DNA of 64,000 nt from Flavobacterium johnsoniae (lineage in GTDB: Bacteria; Bacteroidota; Bacteroidia; Flavobacteriales; Flavobacteriaceae): assembly GCF_030388325.1 (NCBI RefSeq), contig NZ_CP103794.1:4712001-4776000 (forward strand). The letters are read 5' to 3'. Shown here one piece after another: positions 8,026 to 17,376 of the stretch (the first letter of the stretch is position 1; each line of letters opens with the position of its first letter). A program made the position numbers and the translations under genes. The notes beneath the pieces were generated by a model. It was given only the letters and a program-made list of their open reading frames with translations, did not search any database and was not told where the DNA came from.

Positions 8026-9831
8026 ATGGCAGATACAATCGAAAAAAACGTGACTCGTGGTGGTCAGTTTTTAGTTAAAGAAACAAAATGCGAAGATATC
8101 TTCACACCAGAAGATTTCTCGGAAGAGCAGTTAATGATGCGTGACTCTGTAAAAGAGTTCGTAGACAAAGAATTATGGGCGCATAAAGATCGTTTTGAGA
8201 AAAAAGATTACGCTTATACAGAATCATCTATGCGTAAAGCTGGTGAACTAGGACTTCTGGGAGTTGCAGTTCCAGAAGAATATGGCGGATTAGGAATGGG
8301 ATTTGTTTCTACAATGTTGGTTTGTGACTACATTTCTGGAGCAACAGGTTCGTTCTCAACTGCTTTTGGTGCTCACACTGGGATTGGAACAATGCCAATT
8401 ACACTTTACGGTACTGAAGAACAAAAGAAAAAATACGTTCCAAAATTGGCTTCTGGAGAATGGTTTGGAGCTTATTGCTTAACTGAACCAGGCGCAGGAT
8501 CTGATGCTAACTCAGGAAAAACTAAAGCTGTTTTATCTGAAGACGGAACTCATTATTTAATTACTGGTCAAAAAATGTGGATTTCGAATGCAGGTTTCTG
8601 CAGCGTTTTCATCGTTTTTGCTCGTATTGGAGATGATAAAAATATTACAGGTTTCATCGTAGAAAACGATCCTTCAAACGGAATTTCTATGAATGAAGAA
8701 GAACATAAATTAGGAATTCGTGCTTCTTCTACTCGTCAGGTTTTCTTCAACGAAACAAAAGTTCCAGTTGAAAACATGTTGTCTGAAAGAGGAAACGGTT
8801 TCAAAATTGCAATGAACGCTTTAAATGTTGGTCGTATTAAATTGGCTGCTGCTTGTCTTGATGCTCAAAGAAGAGTTACTTCTGGAGCGGTAAAATATGC
8901 TAACGAACGAATTCAGTTCAATACGTCCATTTCATCTTTTGGAGCTATCCGTTCTAAATTAGCTGAAATGGCAACTAATGCTTACGCTGGAGAAAGTGCT
9001 TCTTACCGTGCTGCAAAAGATATCGAAGACAGAATTGCAGCTCGTGAAGCAGAAGGAACTTCTCACCAAGAAGCTGAATTAAAAGGTGTTGAAGAATATG
9101 CTATTGAGTGTTCAATCTTAAAAGTAGCGGTTTCTGAGGACGTTCAAAATTGTTCTGATGAAGGTATTCAAGTTTTCGGTGGAATGGGATTCTCTGAAGA
9201 TACTCCTATGGAAAGTGCTTGGAGAGATGCTCGTATCGCTAGAATCTACGAAGGAACAAACGAAATCAACAGAATGCTTTCTGTAGGTATGTTGATCAAA
9301 AAAGCAATGAAAGGTCACGTAGATTTACTTGGACCAGCAATGAAAGTTCAAGAAGAATTAATGGGAATTCCATCTTTTGATACTCCAGATTTCTCTGAAT
9401 TATTTGCAGAAGAAAAAGGAATCATTGCAAACCTGAAAAAAGTTTTCTTAATGGTTGCTGGTAGTGCTGTTCAAAAATATGGTCCGGATTTAGATTCTCA
9501 CCAACAATTATTGATGGCTGCTGCTGATATCTTAATCGAAATCTACATGGCTGAAAGTACTATTCTTAGAACTGAGAAATTAGCTAAGAGAGAAGGTGAA
9601 GATAAAGTAAAAGAGCAAATCGCTATGGCAAAATTATACTTGTACAAAGCGGTAGATATCGTAAACTTAAGAGGTAAAGAAGGAATCGCTTCTTTCTCTG
9701 AAGGTGACGAACAACGTATGATGTTAATGGGATTAAAACGTTTTACAAAATACACAAACCTGCCAAACGTAGTGGCACTAAGAGAAACAATTGCCTCTAA
9801 ATTAGTTGCAGAAAATTCATACTGCTTCTAA
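8026..9831 (+). CDS. fadE: Acyl-CoA dehydrogenase (FadE-type, long C-terminal extension)
   Basis: 601 residues. The FAD-enzyme core shows YCLTEPGAGSDANS (residues 150-163), GQKMWISNAGF (181-191) and ARIYEGTNEINR around 405-416, where Glu409 is the expected catalytic base. A helical C-terminal extension of about 180 residues, as in VLCAD-like enzymes and Bacillus FadE, follows. It introduces the alpha-beta double bond of acyl-CoA, with electrons passed to electron-transfer flavoprotein. It is the last gene of the operon and is followed by a strong hairpin terminator. The start is preceded by TCTTGCTTCTTGCTTC, as fadA is preceded by a near copy. Confidence 0.93.
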   Translation: MADTIEKNVTRGGQFLVKETKCEDIFTPEDFSEEQLMMRDSVKEFVDKELWAHKDRFEKKDYAYTESSMRKAGELGLLGVAVPEEYGGLGMGFVSTMLVCDYISGATGSFSTAFGAHTGIGTMPITLYGTEEQKKKYVPKLASGEWFGAYCLTEPGAGSDANSGKTKAVLSEDGTHYLITGQKMWISNAGFCSVFIVFARIGDDKNITGFIVENDPSNGISMNEEEHKLGIRASSTRQVFFNETKVPVENMLSERGNGFKIAMNALNVGRIKLAAACLDAQRRVTSGAVKYANERIQFNTSISSFGAIRSKLAEMATNAYAGESASYRAAKDIEDRIAAREAEGTSHQEAELKGVEEYAIECSILKVAVSEDVQNCSDEGIQVFGGMGFSEDTPMESAWRDARIARIYEGTNEINRMLSVGMLIKKAMKGHVDLLGPAMKVQEELMGIPSFDTPDFSELFAEEKGIIANLKKVFLMVAGSAVQKYGPDLDSHQQLLMAAADILIEIYMAESTILRTEKLAKREGEDKVKEQIAMAKLYLYKAVDIVNLRGKEGIASFSEGDEQRMMLMGLKRFTKYTNLPNVVALRETIASKLVAENSYCF

Positions 9832-9862
9832 TATCAAGATAGTTTTTAGCTTTTAATTTGTT

Positions 9863-9905
9863 ATAAACCCGCACAAGTCCGAAACTGTGCGGGTTTATTT
9901 TTTCA
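9863..9905 (+). terminator. Rho-independent terminator after fadE
   Basis: ATAAACCCGCACA pairs with TGTGCGGGTTTAT around a short loop, followed by a T run. It ends the marR-fadNAE unit. Confidence 0.85.
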
Positions 9906-10063
9906 GATTTTAATATCGAAAGATTTTAACTACAGGACGCAAGTTTTTTGCATTAATTTGCAAAATATTCGTTAAAATTATTATTTTCATTCAGCTGGCA
10001 TAACAAAATATCAAATTTATTGCAGTACTTTTAGCTTTCTAAAAAACTCTAAAAACCAGAAAA

Positions 10064-11158
10064 ATGAAACAAACTACTCTAATTGCTTTATTTTTAATGT
10101 GCTTTGGCATCTCGAATACTTTTGCTCAAAAAAATAAAAAAATGGATATTATTGCCTACTACACAGGCGATTATAAACTGATTGATGAATACGAAGTTGG
10201 TAAATTAAATCAAATCATCTTTAGTTTTTGCCATTTAAAAGATGGAAAATTGACTGTTGATTCTCCAAAAGATTCAATCACTATAAAACATTTAGTTTCT
10301 TTAAAGGCTAAAAATCCACAATTAAAAATTATTGTTTCACTTGGTGGTTGGGGCGGCTGCGAACCTTGCTCCGCTGCTTTTTCAACTGCTGAAGGACGCT
10401 TGAAATTTGCAAAATCAGTAAAAGAATTAAGTGATTCTTATAAGGTTGACGGTTTAGATTTAGATTGGGAATATCCATCAATCGAAGGACTTCCAGGACA
10501 TTTATATCAACCTGCTGACAAACCTAATTTTACTGAATTGGTTAAATTATTGCGTACTACCTTAGGCAAAAAATATGAATTGAGTTTTGCTGCAGGAGGT
10601 TTTCAAAAATGTTTAGATGAGTCTATCGATTGGAAAGCTGTTGCTCCATTTGTAAACCGCATTAACATTATGAGTTATGATTTAGTAAATGGATATTCAA
10701 AAGTTACTGGTCATCACACTCCATTATACAGCACAAATCCGAAAGAAGAATCTACAGATAGAGCTGTTGAATTTTTATTGAAAGCAGGAGTTCCTGCTGA
10801 AAAATTAGTAATTGGAGGTGCATTTTATACCAGACAATGGAAAAACGTAGAAAACATCAACAACGGATTGTATCAAGCTGGAGAACATTTTGAAGGTGTT
10901 GATTTTAAAAACTATGCTAAAACTTACACAGAAGCTAACGGATGGAAATATTTCTGGGATGATAAAGCTAAAGCGCCATATTGGTACAATGCAACAACAA
11001 AAACTTTTGCAACATCAGATGATTTAAAATCCATTAAGGCAAAAGCTGAATATGTAAAAACTAAAAAATTAGGCGGAATTATGTTTTGGGAACTTACTTT
11101 AGACAGTTTCCGTGACGGAATGGTAAATGAAATTTACAAAGTAAAAACAGAAAAATAA
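10064..11158 (+). CDS. Secreted glycoside hydrolase family 18 (chitinase-like)
   Basis: 364 residues. A signal peptide ends near FAQ at residue 21. The GH18 active-site motif DxxDxDxE is intact as DGLDLDWE at residues 129-136, with Glu136 as catalytic acid. SLGGWGG (92-98) is the second conserved barrel strand and NIMSYDL the substrate-stabilising strand. Such enzymes cleave beta-1,4 N-acetylglucosamine linkages in chitin or related glycans by substrate-assisted catalysis. No carbohydrate-binding module or Por secretion C-terminal domain is present, so it likely acts in the periplasm or leaves by an unknown route. It is flanked by terminators, so it is probably monocistronic. Confidence 0.9.
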   Translation: MKQTTLIALFLMCFGISNTFAQKNKKMDIIAYYTGDYKLIDEYEVGKLNQIIFSFCHLKDGKLTVDSPKDSITIKHLVSLKAKNPQLKIIVSLGGWGGCEPCSAAFSTAEGRLKFAKSVKELSDSYKVDGLDLDWEYPSIEGLPGHLYQPADKPNFTELVKLLRTTLGKKYELSFAAGGFQKCLDESIDWKAVAPFVNRINIMSYDLVNGYSKVTGHHTPLYSTNPKEESTDRAVEFLLKAGVPAEKLVIGGAFYTRQWKNVENINNGLYQAGEHFEGVDFKNYAKTYTEANGWKYFWDDKAKAPYWYNATTKTFATSDDLKSIKAKAEYVKTKKLGGIMFWELTLDSFRDGMVNEIYKVKTEK

Positions 11159-11175
11159 TTTTTGTTTAACTCACA

Positions 11176-11212
11176 AAAAAAGGCAGTTGATTTTATAAAC
11201 AACTGCCTTTTT
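11176..11212. terminator. Bidirectional hairpin terminator
   Basis: AAAAAGGCAGTTG and CAACTGCCTTTTT form a perfect stem with A and T runs on the two sides. It serves the GH18 gene on the plus strand and the 11235 gene on the minus strand. Confidence 0.8.
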
Positions 11213-11234
11213 CTGTCTTTAGATAATAGTAAAT

Positions 11235-11720
11235 TTATTGAACTTTTGATTTGTCTAATTCACCAATAAATGGAATAGCCTCTAAAATTTCACTACGAAT
11301 AATGGTCTGTAAATAAACTTCTAACTGAATAAATTTTGCCGCATTAATTGATCCAATTGCTTTTTTCGCTTTTGAATACGTTTTACAATATAGTTTTTCG
11401 TAAGCAATATGATTTTTCAAAGTTCCTTTTGCCAATTCATCTGCTTTTGCATCTGTCAGAGTTTCATAATTTGCAGCATAATCATTTATCAATTTAAATT
11501 TGGTCTGACCTAATGCTTTTCGTTGCGTTTCATAATCATCATATACTTTAGCAAAAGCAGAAGCTTGAACATCAGACAAATTCATGTATTGTTTCACTAG
11601 TTCACTTTTAGATTTTCCATAAACACTTTGCACAACTTCTAAATCTTCCGTAAAAGAAGATTGCGCATAAGATGAAAACGAGGCAATTGCCAAAATAAGA
11701 ATAAGACTTAATTTTTTCAT
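11235..11720 (-). CDS. Exported helical hypothetical protein
   Basis: 161 residues from the ATG at 11718-11720, which begins a clean signal peptide (MKKLSLILILAIASFSSYAQ). An in-frame ATG 15 codons earlier would put a charged stretch ahead of it. The mature part is helical and Lys/Tyr-rich, with repeated LSDVQASAFAKVYDDYETQ-like patterns. These recall Spy/CpxP-like or flavobacterial periplasmic helical proteins, but I cannot name a family with certainty. It is probably periplasmic. It stands alone, with about 100 bases to the next minus-strand gene. Confidence 0.65.
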   Translation of the reverse strand: MKKLSLILILAIASFSSYAQSSFTEDLEVVQSVYGKSKSELVKQYMNLSDVQASAFAKVYDDYETQRKALGQTKFKLINDYAANYETLTDAKADELAKGTLKNHIAYEKLYCKTYSKAKKAIGSINAAKFIQLEVYLQTIIRSEILEAIPFIGELDKSKVQ

Positions 11721-11825
11721 AATTAAAATTTGTTTTGGGTTGTTTTTAAAAATTTTATACTTCAAACAATATTGATTTTTAACACATTAAAACATATTTA
11801 ATAGGATGAGATTTGGGTAAGTTCT

Positions 11826-12341
11826 TTATTTTTTTACCTTTTCTTCTGGAGCACGAATAATTCCATCGTAACTAATAGGCGCCCTGTTAACACTGTTTAT
11901 TGATAATGTTGCCGATCCGTTATAAAATATTCTAAACATTAGATCGTAAGTATCGTTGTTACCTTTTACAGTTGCCTGAAAATTAATGTTTTTAGATTTT
12001 TTTCCGACCTTAATATTTTCTGGTTTGCCTTCAAATTTCATTCCGCCATCACCGTTGTATGCTACATTAAAGGCGCGTCCAAAAAATGGCAAATCACAAG
12101 AAGTTGTATCCGTATTAAATTTTAAGAAATACGAATAATCATTTAAAATAATTAATCTACCGCCTTGCGGTGTAACTTTTTGAGCTTCAAAAACAAAAGT
12201 CTTAGCATCAATCAATTCTTCAATTTCCTTTTGTTTTTCTTGAGCTTTTTCTGCCTTAATTTCTTTCTTGGTTTTTTGCTGTGCAAAAACTGGAAAACTT
12301 AACAGACATATTAGCAATAAAATAGGTAGTCTAACTGACAT
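11826..12341 (-). CDS. DUF4251-family exported protein
   Basis: 171 residues. A signal peptide (MSVRLPILLLICLLSFPVFAQ) is followed by a very charged linker (KKEIKAEKAQEKQKEIEELI), then a beta-rich domain with GGRLIILNDYSYFLKFNTDT, LPFFGRAFNVAYNGDGG and a FRIFYNGSATLSINS strand. This matches the Bacteroidota DUF4251 family, whose function is unknown. It is 22 bases downstream of the META lipoprotein gene on the same strand, so the two probably form an operon of envelope proteins. Confidence 0.75.
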   Translation of the reverse strand: MSVRLPILLLICLLSFPVFAQQKTKKEIKAEKAQEKQKEIEELIDAKTFVFEAQKVTPQGGRLIILNDYSYFLKFNTDTTSCDLPFFGRAFNVAYNGDGGMKFEGKPENIKVGKKSKNINFQATVKGNNDTYDLMFRIFYNGSATLSINSVNRAPISYDGIIRAPEEKVKK

Positions 12342-12362
12342 AAAATATAAATTAAAGTAGAA

Positions 12363-12800
12363 TTATTTTTCTTTTTTGGTAAATCGCATCATGGCAATAT
12401 CGCCAGAAATAAAATTTAAAGTTTTTCCATCATCAGTAACATCAAATGATGTTATCTTTTGAAGTGTATTCATATAGACTTGTTCGCCTTGATTATCCAA
12501 ACACATCATTTTAGTGACCGCCATAGGCTGAGTAAAATCAATTTTGTTGTCTGTTATAATCAATTTTCCTGTATAAGAATTACAGCTATTATTTCCTGAA
12601 ACTCTATACTCTTTTGTGTCAAAATTTATAGTTGGTTTTTTATTTGGATATAAACCATCAAATGTAATTCGCGGTCCAGTAATATAGTTCAGTTCCCAAG
12701 TGCCATCAAGTTGTGAAGCGGCATTATTAATTTTGCTTTTAGAAGCACTACACGAAAGTAATATTAAACTAAAAAAAACGAGAGTAAGAATCTTTTTCAT
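12363..12800 (-). CDS. META-domain lipoprotein (HslJ-like)
   Basis: 145 residues. A lipoprotein signal ends in LLSC with the lipidated Cys near residue 17. The META domain follows: LDGTWELNYITG, a YRVSGNNSCNSYTG strand pair, then MAVTKMMCLDN and the terminal IAMMRF strand. HslJ-type META proteins are envelope-stress or heat-shock-linked in E. coli, with no enzymatic role proven. It is likely anchored to a membrane facing the periplasm, and is the first gene of a pair with the DUF4251 gene. Confidence 0.82.
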   Translation of the reverse strand: MKKILTLVFFSLILLSCSASKSKINNAASQLDGTWELNYITGPRITFDGLYPNKKPTINFDTKEYRVSGNNSCNSYTGKLIITDNKIDFTQPMAVTKMMCLDNQGEQVYMNTLQKITSFDVTDDGKTLNFISGDIAMMRFTKKEK

Positions 12801-13016
12801 ATAACTTTAAATATTAAATATGAACGAATTAGAGAAGTTTGGCTCCTAAAAAAATGCTTTGAAACCATAACGAATTTAAGCAATATTTTTCGGTTTTGTG
12901 CTCAATCGATATTAAATTATAACGTATAGTTTGACTTTTTTTTAACTTTTAGAGTTAAAGTATTCCGTTATTTTATGTTAAATTTACTTAATCTTTAATT
13001 AAAAATGCCCGTATAT

Positions 13017-13544
13017 ATGAAAAAACTAATCGTTTCTTTCGCTATAATTACAGCTTTAATCGTTGGCTGTAAGACAAATAACAAATCAAATGACGCAAAA
13101 ACTTTGACAGTTGCTTTAGAACCAAAAAGCAATAGTAAAGTTGGCGGAACAGCTGTTTTTACTGAAAAAAATGGTAAAGTTACCGTTGTTGCAAAAATGA
13201 CAGGTCTAGAACCAGGAGTTCACGCTATCCATATTCATGAAAAGGCAGATTGTAGTTCTGCCGATGGAAGTTCTGCCGGCGGACACTGGAATCCAACTTT
13301 CAAAAAACATGGAAAATGGGGCGTTGGAGAATATCATAAAGGAGATATCGGAAACTTTACTGCTGATGCAAAAGGTAACGGCTCTATAACGCTAACTACA
13401 GACGAATGGTGTATTGGATGTGGAGACAGTAACAAAGACATTCTAGGAAAAGGTCTAATTGTTCACGCAGGAACAGATGATTTCACCACTCAACCAACTG
13501 GAAATGCGGGAGGAAGAGTAGCTTGCGCAGGAATTATCAAATAA
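13017..13544 (+). CDS. sodC: Cu/Zn superoxide dismutase, lipoprotein
   Basis: 175 residues from the ATG at 13017, which places a lipoprotein signal (MKKLIVSFAIITALIVGC) at the very N-terminus; an ATG four codons upstream is possible. The SodC fold is shown by GVHAIHIHEKADC (copper-ligand histidines and the disulphide Cys), GGHWNP, the H..KG / DIGNF zinc-loop region, and VHAGTDDF followed by GGRVACAGII. It converts superoxide to peroxide and oxygen, here anchored in the envelope. The oxidative-stress genes dps and oxyR are only 4-5 kb away. Confidence 0.92.
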   Translation: MKKLIVSFAIITALIVGCKTNNKSNDAKTLTVALEPKSNSKVGGTAVFTEKNGKVTVVAKMTGLEPGVHAIHIHEKADCSSADGSSAGGHWNPTFKKHGKWGVGEYHKGDIGNFTADAKGNGSITLTTDEWCIGCGDSNKDILGKGLIVHAGTDDFTTQPTGNAGGRVACAGIIK

Positions 13545-13554
13545 GAAAAATCAT

Positions 13555-13596
13555 AATAACCGCTATATTTTCACAAAAAATAGCGGTTATTTCATT
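13555..13596 (+). terminator. Terminator after sodC
   Basis: AATAACCGCTAT (13555-13566) pairs perfectly with ATAGCGGTTATT (13580-13591). Confidence 0.75.
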
Positions 13597-13626
13597 TAAA
13601 ATTAATTCTAAAACAAGAAAAAGACA

Positions 13627-13634
13627 TAGCTTTG
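13627..13634 (+). promoter_or_regulatory. Candidate -7 element for the LETM1-related gene
   Basis: TAGCTTTG matches TAnnTTTG, 19 bases before the ATG at 13654. Confidence 0.45.
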
Positions 13635-13653
13635 CATCAGCAAAATTAAGTCA

Positions 13654-14856
13654 ATGATTAACCCATCAGCACCAGGCTGGATCGATAAGTTTTTTAGTGA
13701 ACAGAAGTTTTCAGAAGCAATTCCTTTTGAAACAGTAGATTCATTTTACTATAAAGTAAGAGAAACGGGGTTTATATATGGCCATATTATTGCTATAGAT
13801 TCACAAATCCCGATTCCGATTAAAGGATGGTTTAAAACCGAAATTTCTAAAACAGCGTTACTTAACACGCTTTATCATGTTTTTTGTTTAGAAAAAAGAA
13901 ATTCGGAACCTAAAAATTTTATTTCAGAAGTTTTAAAGTTTTACAAACAGATGAATCCAGAGGGGTTTAATTTGTTTAAAATCTTATTGCCTAAAGACAC
14001 TCCTTCTCTATCTCTAGAAAATATAATTGATCAAAGAGTTCAGACAAACGATAGCATTATCAGTAAAAACTTTTCGCATTTGGTAACCAATGCTTTATTA
14101 TTTATTGATGTTTTGGCTTTTAGACAATATTTAGAACACGGTCAAATTCCAGAAAAATATCTAAAACGTATTGAAGAAACCGTTCTTGGAATTGTAGGTT
14201 TGGCTTTGAAAACCAAAACTGTAAAATCACAGCATGATGATTTATTAATTAAACTTTTTGAAGCATCAATACGGTATTCAAAATTCTCAAAAGTAACTGT
14301 AGAAACTTTAGAAACTTTGAATCTTGATTATTTTAAAAATAAATTAGAACAATATTACCTGATCGACATGGCTGGAATGGCTTTATGGAGCGATGGTGTT
14401 GTTGAAAATGAAGAATCTTATTTCTTATACGCTTTAGGCTCTACAATGGGCGTTTCTGACGATTTTGTAACACAGAGTATGGATACAACCAATACTTTTA
14501 TTACAACGCATAGAAAGAAAATTCCATATTTTAATTATTCAAATCCTGTTAAACATTTCTACGATCAAATGACGCATAGCGTTATAAAACTGATTGTCAG
14601 AAATAAAAACAGATTGGTTAGAGAAATTATGCAAAGTAAGGAACTTGTTGTACTGCTTGCCTATTCTACAACAAGAGATTTGGATGCAAAAGAGAAGAAA
14701 AAAGTAAAAAAGCAGCTTTTAGACATTTGCAAAACCATTCCGTCTCTGACTATATTTTTGCTTCCTGGAGGGAGCTTGCTATTGCCTATATTAATTAAGT
14801 TTATACCAACAATGTTGCCATCGGCATTTAATGAGAATTTAGACGAAAACGAATAA
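13654..14856 (+). CDS. LETM1-related protein
   Basis: 400 residues, mostly helical. The C-terminal segment PSLTIFLLPGGSLLLPILIK followed by FIPTMLPSAF closely matches the membrane segment of mitochondrial LETM1/Mdm38 proteins, which support K+/H+ or Ca2+/H+ exchange. The central region (about residues 245-290; LWSDGVVENEESYFLYALG) resembles a TerB-like helical bundle. The Bacteroidota relatives are annotated as LETM1-related biofilm-associated proteins. There is one clear membrane hairpin at the C-terminus and no signal peptide, so it is presumably an inner-membrane protein with a large cytosolic part. The ion-transport role is inferred from the family only. Confidence 0.8.
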   Translation: MINPSAPGWIDKFFSEQKFSEAIPFETVDSFYYKVRETGFIYGHIIAIDSQIPIPIKGWFKTEISKTALLNTLYHVFCLEKRNSEPKNFISEVLKFYKQMNPEGFNLFKILLPKDTPSLSLENIIDQRVQTNDSIISKNFSHLVTNALLFIDVLAFRQYLEHGQIPEKYLKRIEETVLGIVGLALKTKTVKSQHDDLLIKLFEASIRYSKFSKVTVETLETLNLDYFKNKLEQYYLIDMAGMALWSDGVVENEESYFLYALGSTMGVSDDFVTQSMDTTNTFITTHRKKIPYFNYSNPVKHFYDQMTHSVIKLIVRNKNRLVREIMQSKELVVLLAYSTTRDLDAKEKKKVKKQLLDICKTIPSLTIFLLPGGSLLLPILIKFIPTMLPSAFNENLDENE

Positions 14857-14858
14857 AA

Positions 14859-14890
14859 AAATCGCCTTTTTGAGGCGATTTCTTTTTTAT
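14859..14890. terminator. Bidirectional terminator between convergent genes
   Basis: AAATCGCCT pairs with AGGCGATTT, with A and T runs outside. It separates the LETM1-related gene from the convergent carbonic anhydrase gene. Confidence 0.75.
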
Positions 14891-14895
14891 ATCGA

Positions 14896-15531
14896 TTAAA
14901 GATCTAATTGATAAACTGAATCCAGTTCTTCGTTTGAACTAATGGTTACATTCAAATCAGTTACAAAACCTGAATTTAAACCGTAAACCCAGCCGTGAAC
15001 CATTAAATCTTGTCCATTTTTCCAAGCATTTTGAACAATTGATGTTTTTGCTAAGTTGTAAACCTGCTCTTTTGCATTGATTTCAACAAAAGCATTAAAA
15101 CGCTCTTCTTCGTTTTCAATTGAATTCAAATATTTATCATGTAAACGATATTCATCTTTAATATGACGAAGCCAGTTGTCGATAATTCCAACAGATTGGT
15201 GTCCCATTGCTGCTTTTACACCACCGCATCCGTAATGTCCGCAAACGATAATATGTTTAATTTTCAAAACATTTACAGCATAATCCAGAACACTTAACAT
15301 ATTCATATCAGAGTGAACAACCATGTTAGCAATGTTTCTGTGTACAAAAACTTCACCAGGTTTTGCGCCTACAATTTCGTTTGCAGGAACACGGCTATCA
15401 GAACATCCAATCCATAATAATGGCGGTTGTTGTCCTTTTGCCAAATCAGCAAAATAATTCGGATCTTTTGCTAATGAAGTTTCAACCCACTTTTTATTGT
15501 TTTCTAGCAACTGCTCATAAAATTTTCTCAT
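14896..15531 (-). CDS. Beta-class carbonic anhydrase
   Basis: 211 residues. The zinc ligands are Cys43 in WIGCSDSR, His99 and Cys102 in CGHYGCGG, with the Asp45-Arg47 dyad of beta carbonic anhydrases. It hydrates CO2 to bicarbonate in the cytosol. It is the second gene after a SulP transporter on the same strand (114-base gap), a pairing that points to bicarbonate uptake or pH/CO2 balance. The upstream gap contains no obvious terminator, so read-through from the transporter is plausible. Confidence 0.95.
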   Translation of the reverse strand: MRKFYEQLLENNKKWVETSLAKDPNYFADLAKGQQPPLLWIGCSDSRVPANEIVGAKPGEVFVHRNIANMVVHSDMNMLSVLDYAVNVLKIKHIIVCGHYGCGGVKAAMGHQSVGIIDNWLRHIKDEYRLHDKYLNSIENEEERFNAFVEINAKEQVYNLAKTSIVQNAWKNGQDLMVHGWVYGLNSGFVTDLNVTISSNEELDSVYQLDL

Positions 15532-15645
15532 TTTTTTTATTTTTTGTGTGGTAATTTCTAAGTTATAATAGTCTCAAAAAATGAACTTGATGTAAAGTTA
15601 CCTAAATTTTGACATTTTTTTTACCTCAAAAGCACCTAAATTTTA

Positions 15646-17292
15646 TTATTCTCCTCTAACAACTTCTTTTTTAACCACTTCCCTTTTTGCCACATCATAA
15701 TAATGTTCAATCGTAACATGATTATTATTTTCAGGCGTATTTTCTAATTCGTAAGCTTCTTTAAAGCCTTTCAGCTTTACTTTAATATTTTCATCAATCG
15801 CTCTTGTTTCTTTGAATTCACGAATTAAATCCAAAACATCATGAGCGATATATTCCGTATCATGAGCATTTATAATTACTTTAGAATTTTCAGGAATTTC
15901 ATTTAAAGTTTGTTTGATTGCTGCTTTATTTAAAAATGAAACTTCTTGCGCCAAATCGATATGAATAATATCTCCGTCTTCATATTCTTCTTTTTTGAAG
16001 ATATAAGCTCTCTTAAGATTTCCTCTCAAAACAAAAATAATACTGATGATTATACCCAACGCAACACCTTTTAGCAAATCTGTCGCAACGACAAAGACCA
16101 AAGTTGCAATAAAAGGGACAAACTGGTATTTCCCCTTTTTCCAGAAATGCATAAAAGTTGCTGGTTTTGCTAATTTATATCCGACCAAGATCAGAACAGT
16201 TGCCAAAGTTGCCAAGGGAATTTTGTTCAGAATCATCGGAATAGATAAAACACTTATTAATAAAAGTACACCATGAATAATGGTAGACATTTTTGATTTT
16301 GCTCCTGCATTATTATTTGCTGATGAACGCACCACAACAGATGTCATTGGAAGACCTCCTAAAAGTGAACTTACAACATTTCCAATTCCTTGAGCTTTAA
16401 GCTCAACATTGGTATTAGTATATCGTTTCTGAACATCCATTCTATCAGAAGCTTCAATACATAAAAGCGTTTCAATAGAAGCCACAATTGCAATTGTGAG
16501 AGCCACAACCCAAACCTGCGGATTGGTAACCGATGCAAAATTTGGCATAATTATAATTGATTTAAAATCATCAAAAGATTTTGGAACTGGCAAAGAAACC
16601 AAATGTTCTTTTCCAATTGCCAAAGAACTTCCTGTTGATATAAATATTTCGTTTAAAACTACTCCCGCAATAACTGCAATTAAAGCTCCTGGAACTAATT
16701 TTATTCTTTTTAGAAAAGAAACTTTTTCCCAACAAAGCAAAATTGTTAGCGAAACTAATGTTACTACAACGGCTCCTAATTGAATGTGATTTAAAACATC
16801 AAACAGAAACGAAAAAGAATTACTTCCGTCATTTTGTATAAAAGCCTGATCTCCTTCGTAATCTGCATCATACCCAAATGCGTGTGGTATTTGTTTTAGA
16901 ATAATGATAATTCCGATACCTGCTAGCATTCCTTCAATCACATTTGTTGGAAAATAGTTTGATATACTTCCGGCTCTTAAGAATCCTAATGCTAATTGAA
17001 TTAATCCAGCAATAAAAACAGACATTAAAAATACATCGAAAGCTCCTAAATCAGTAATTGCGGTTAAAACAATAGCAGTTAACCCTGCAGCTGGACCTGA
17101 TACACTAATATGTGATTGGCTTAGATATCCTACTACGATACCACCAATAACACCAGCGATAATTCCAGAAAATAATGGCGCTCCAGAAGCCATTGCAATA
17201 CCTAAACACAACGGAAGAGCCACCAAAAAAACCACTAAACCTGAAGCAAAATCAGATTTAAGGTTGGCAAAAAGATTGATTTTTTTTGTCAT
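15646..17292 (-). CDS. SulP-family anion transporter with STAS domain
   Basis: 548 residues. The SulP signature begins near residue 14 (DFASGLVVFLVALPLCLGIA), followed by GVIGGIVVGYLSQSHISVSG and about a dozen hydrophobic helices, and ends with a C-terminal STAS domain (about residues 430-520; DIIHIDLAQEVSFLNKAAIK, VIINAHDTEYIAHDVLDLI). SulP proteins carry sulfate, bicarbonate or other anions across the inner membrane. The carbonic anhydrase directly downstream suggests bicarbonate as substrate (inference). The STAS domain here has Asp-Thr-Glu where a phosphorylatable Ser often sits. Confidence 0.9.
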   Translation of the reverse strand: MTKKINLFANLKSDFASGLVVFLVALPLCLGIAMASGAPLFSGIIAGVIGGIVVGYLSQSHISVSGPAAGLTAIVLTAITDLGAFDVFLMSVFIAGLIQLALGFLRAGSISNYFPTNVIEGMLAGIGIIIILKQIPHAFGYDADYEGDQAFIQNDGSNSFSFLFDVLNHIQLGAVVVTLVSLTILLCWEKVSFLKRIKLVPGALIAVIAGVVLNEIFISTGSSLAIGKEHLVSLPVPKSFDDFKSIIIMPNFASVTNPQVWVVALTIAIVASIETLLCIEASDRMDVQKRYTNTNVELKAQGIGNVVSSLLGGLPMTSVVVRSSANNNAGAKSKMSTIIHGVLLLISVLSIPMILNKIPLATLATVLILVGYKLAKPATFMHFWKKGKYQFVPFIATLVFVVATDLLKGVALGIIISIIFVLRGNLKRAYIFKKEEYEDGDIIHIDLAQEVSFLNKAAIKQTLNEIPENSKVIINAHDTEYIAHDVLDLIREFKETRAIDENIKVKLKGFKEAYELENTPENNNHVTIEHYYDVAKREVVKKEVVRGE

Positions 17293-17376
17293 AATACAAT
17301 ACTAAAAAAATTATTCATTAAAGATTTCCCTCATCTCAGAATGAAATGCGGTTAAAGATCAAAATAATCGGAAGTA

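Noticed and set aside
9961..10040. Sigma-54-like TGGCATAAC upstream of the GH18 gene
   Set aside because: The -24-like TGGCA is present but there is no TTG at the required spacing.
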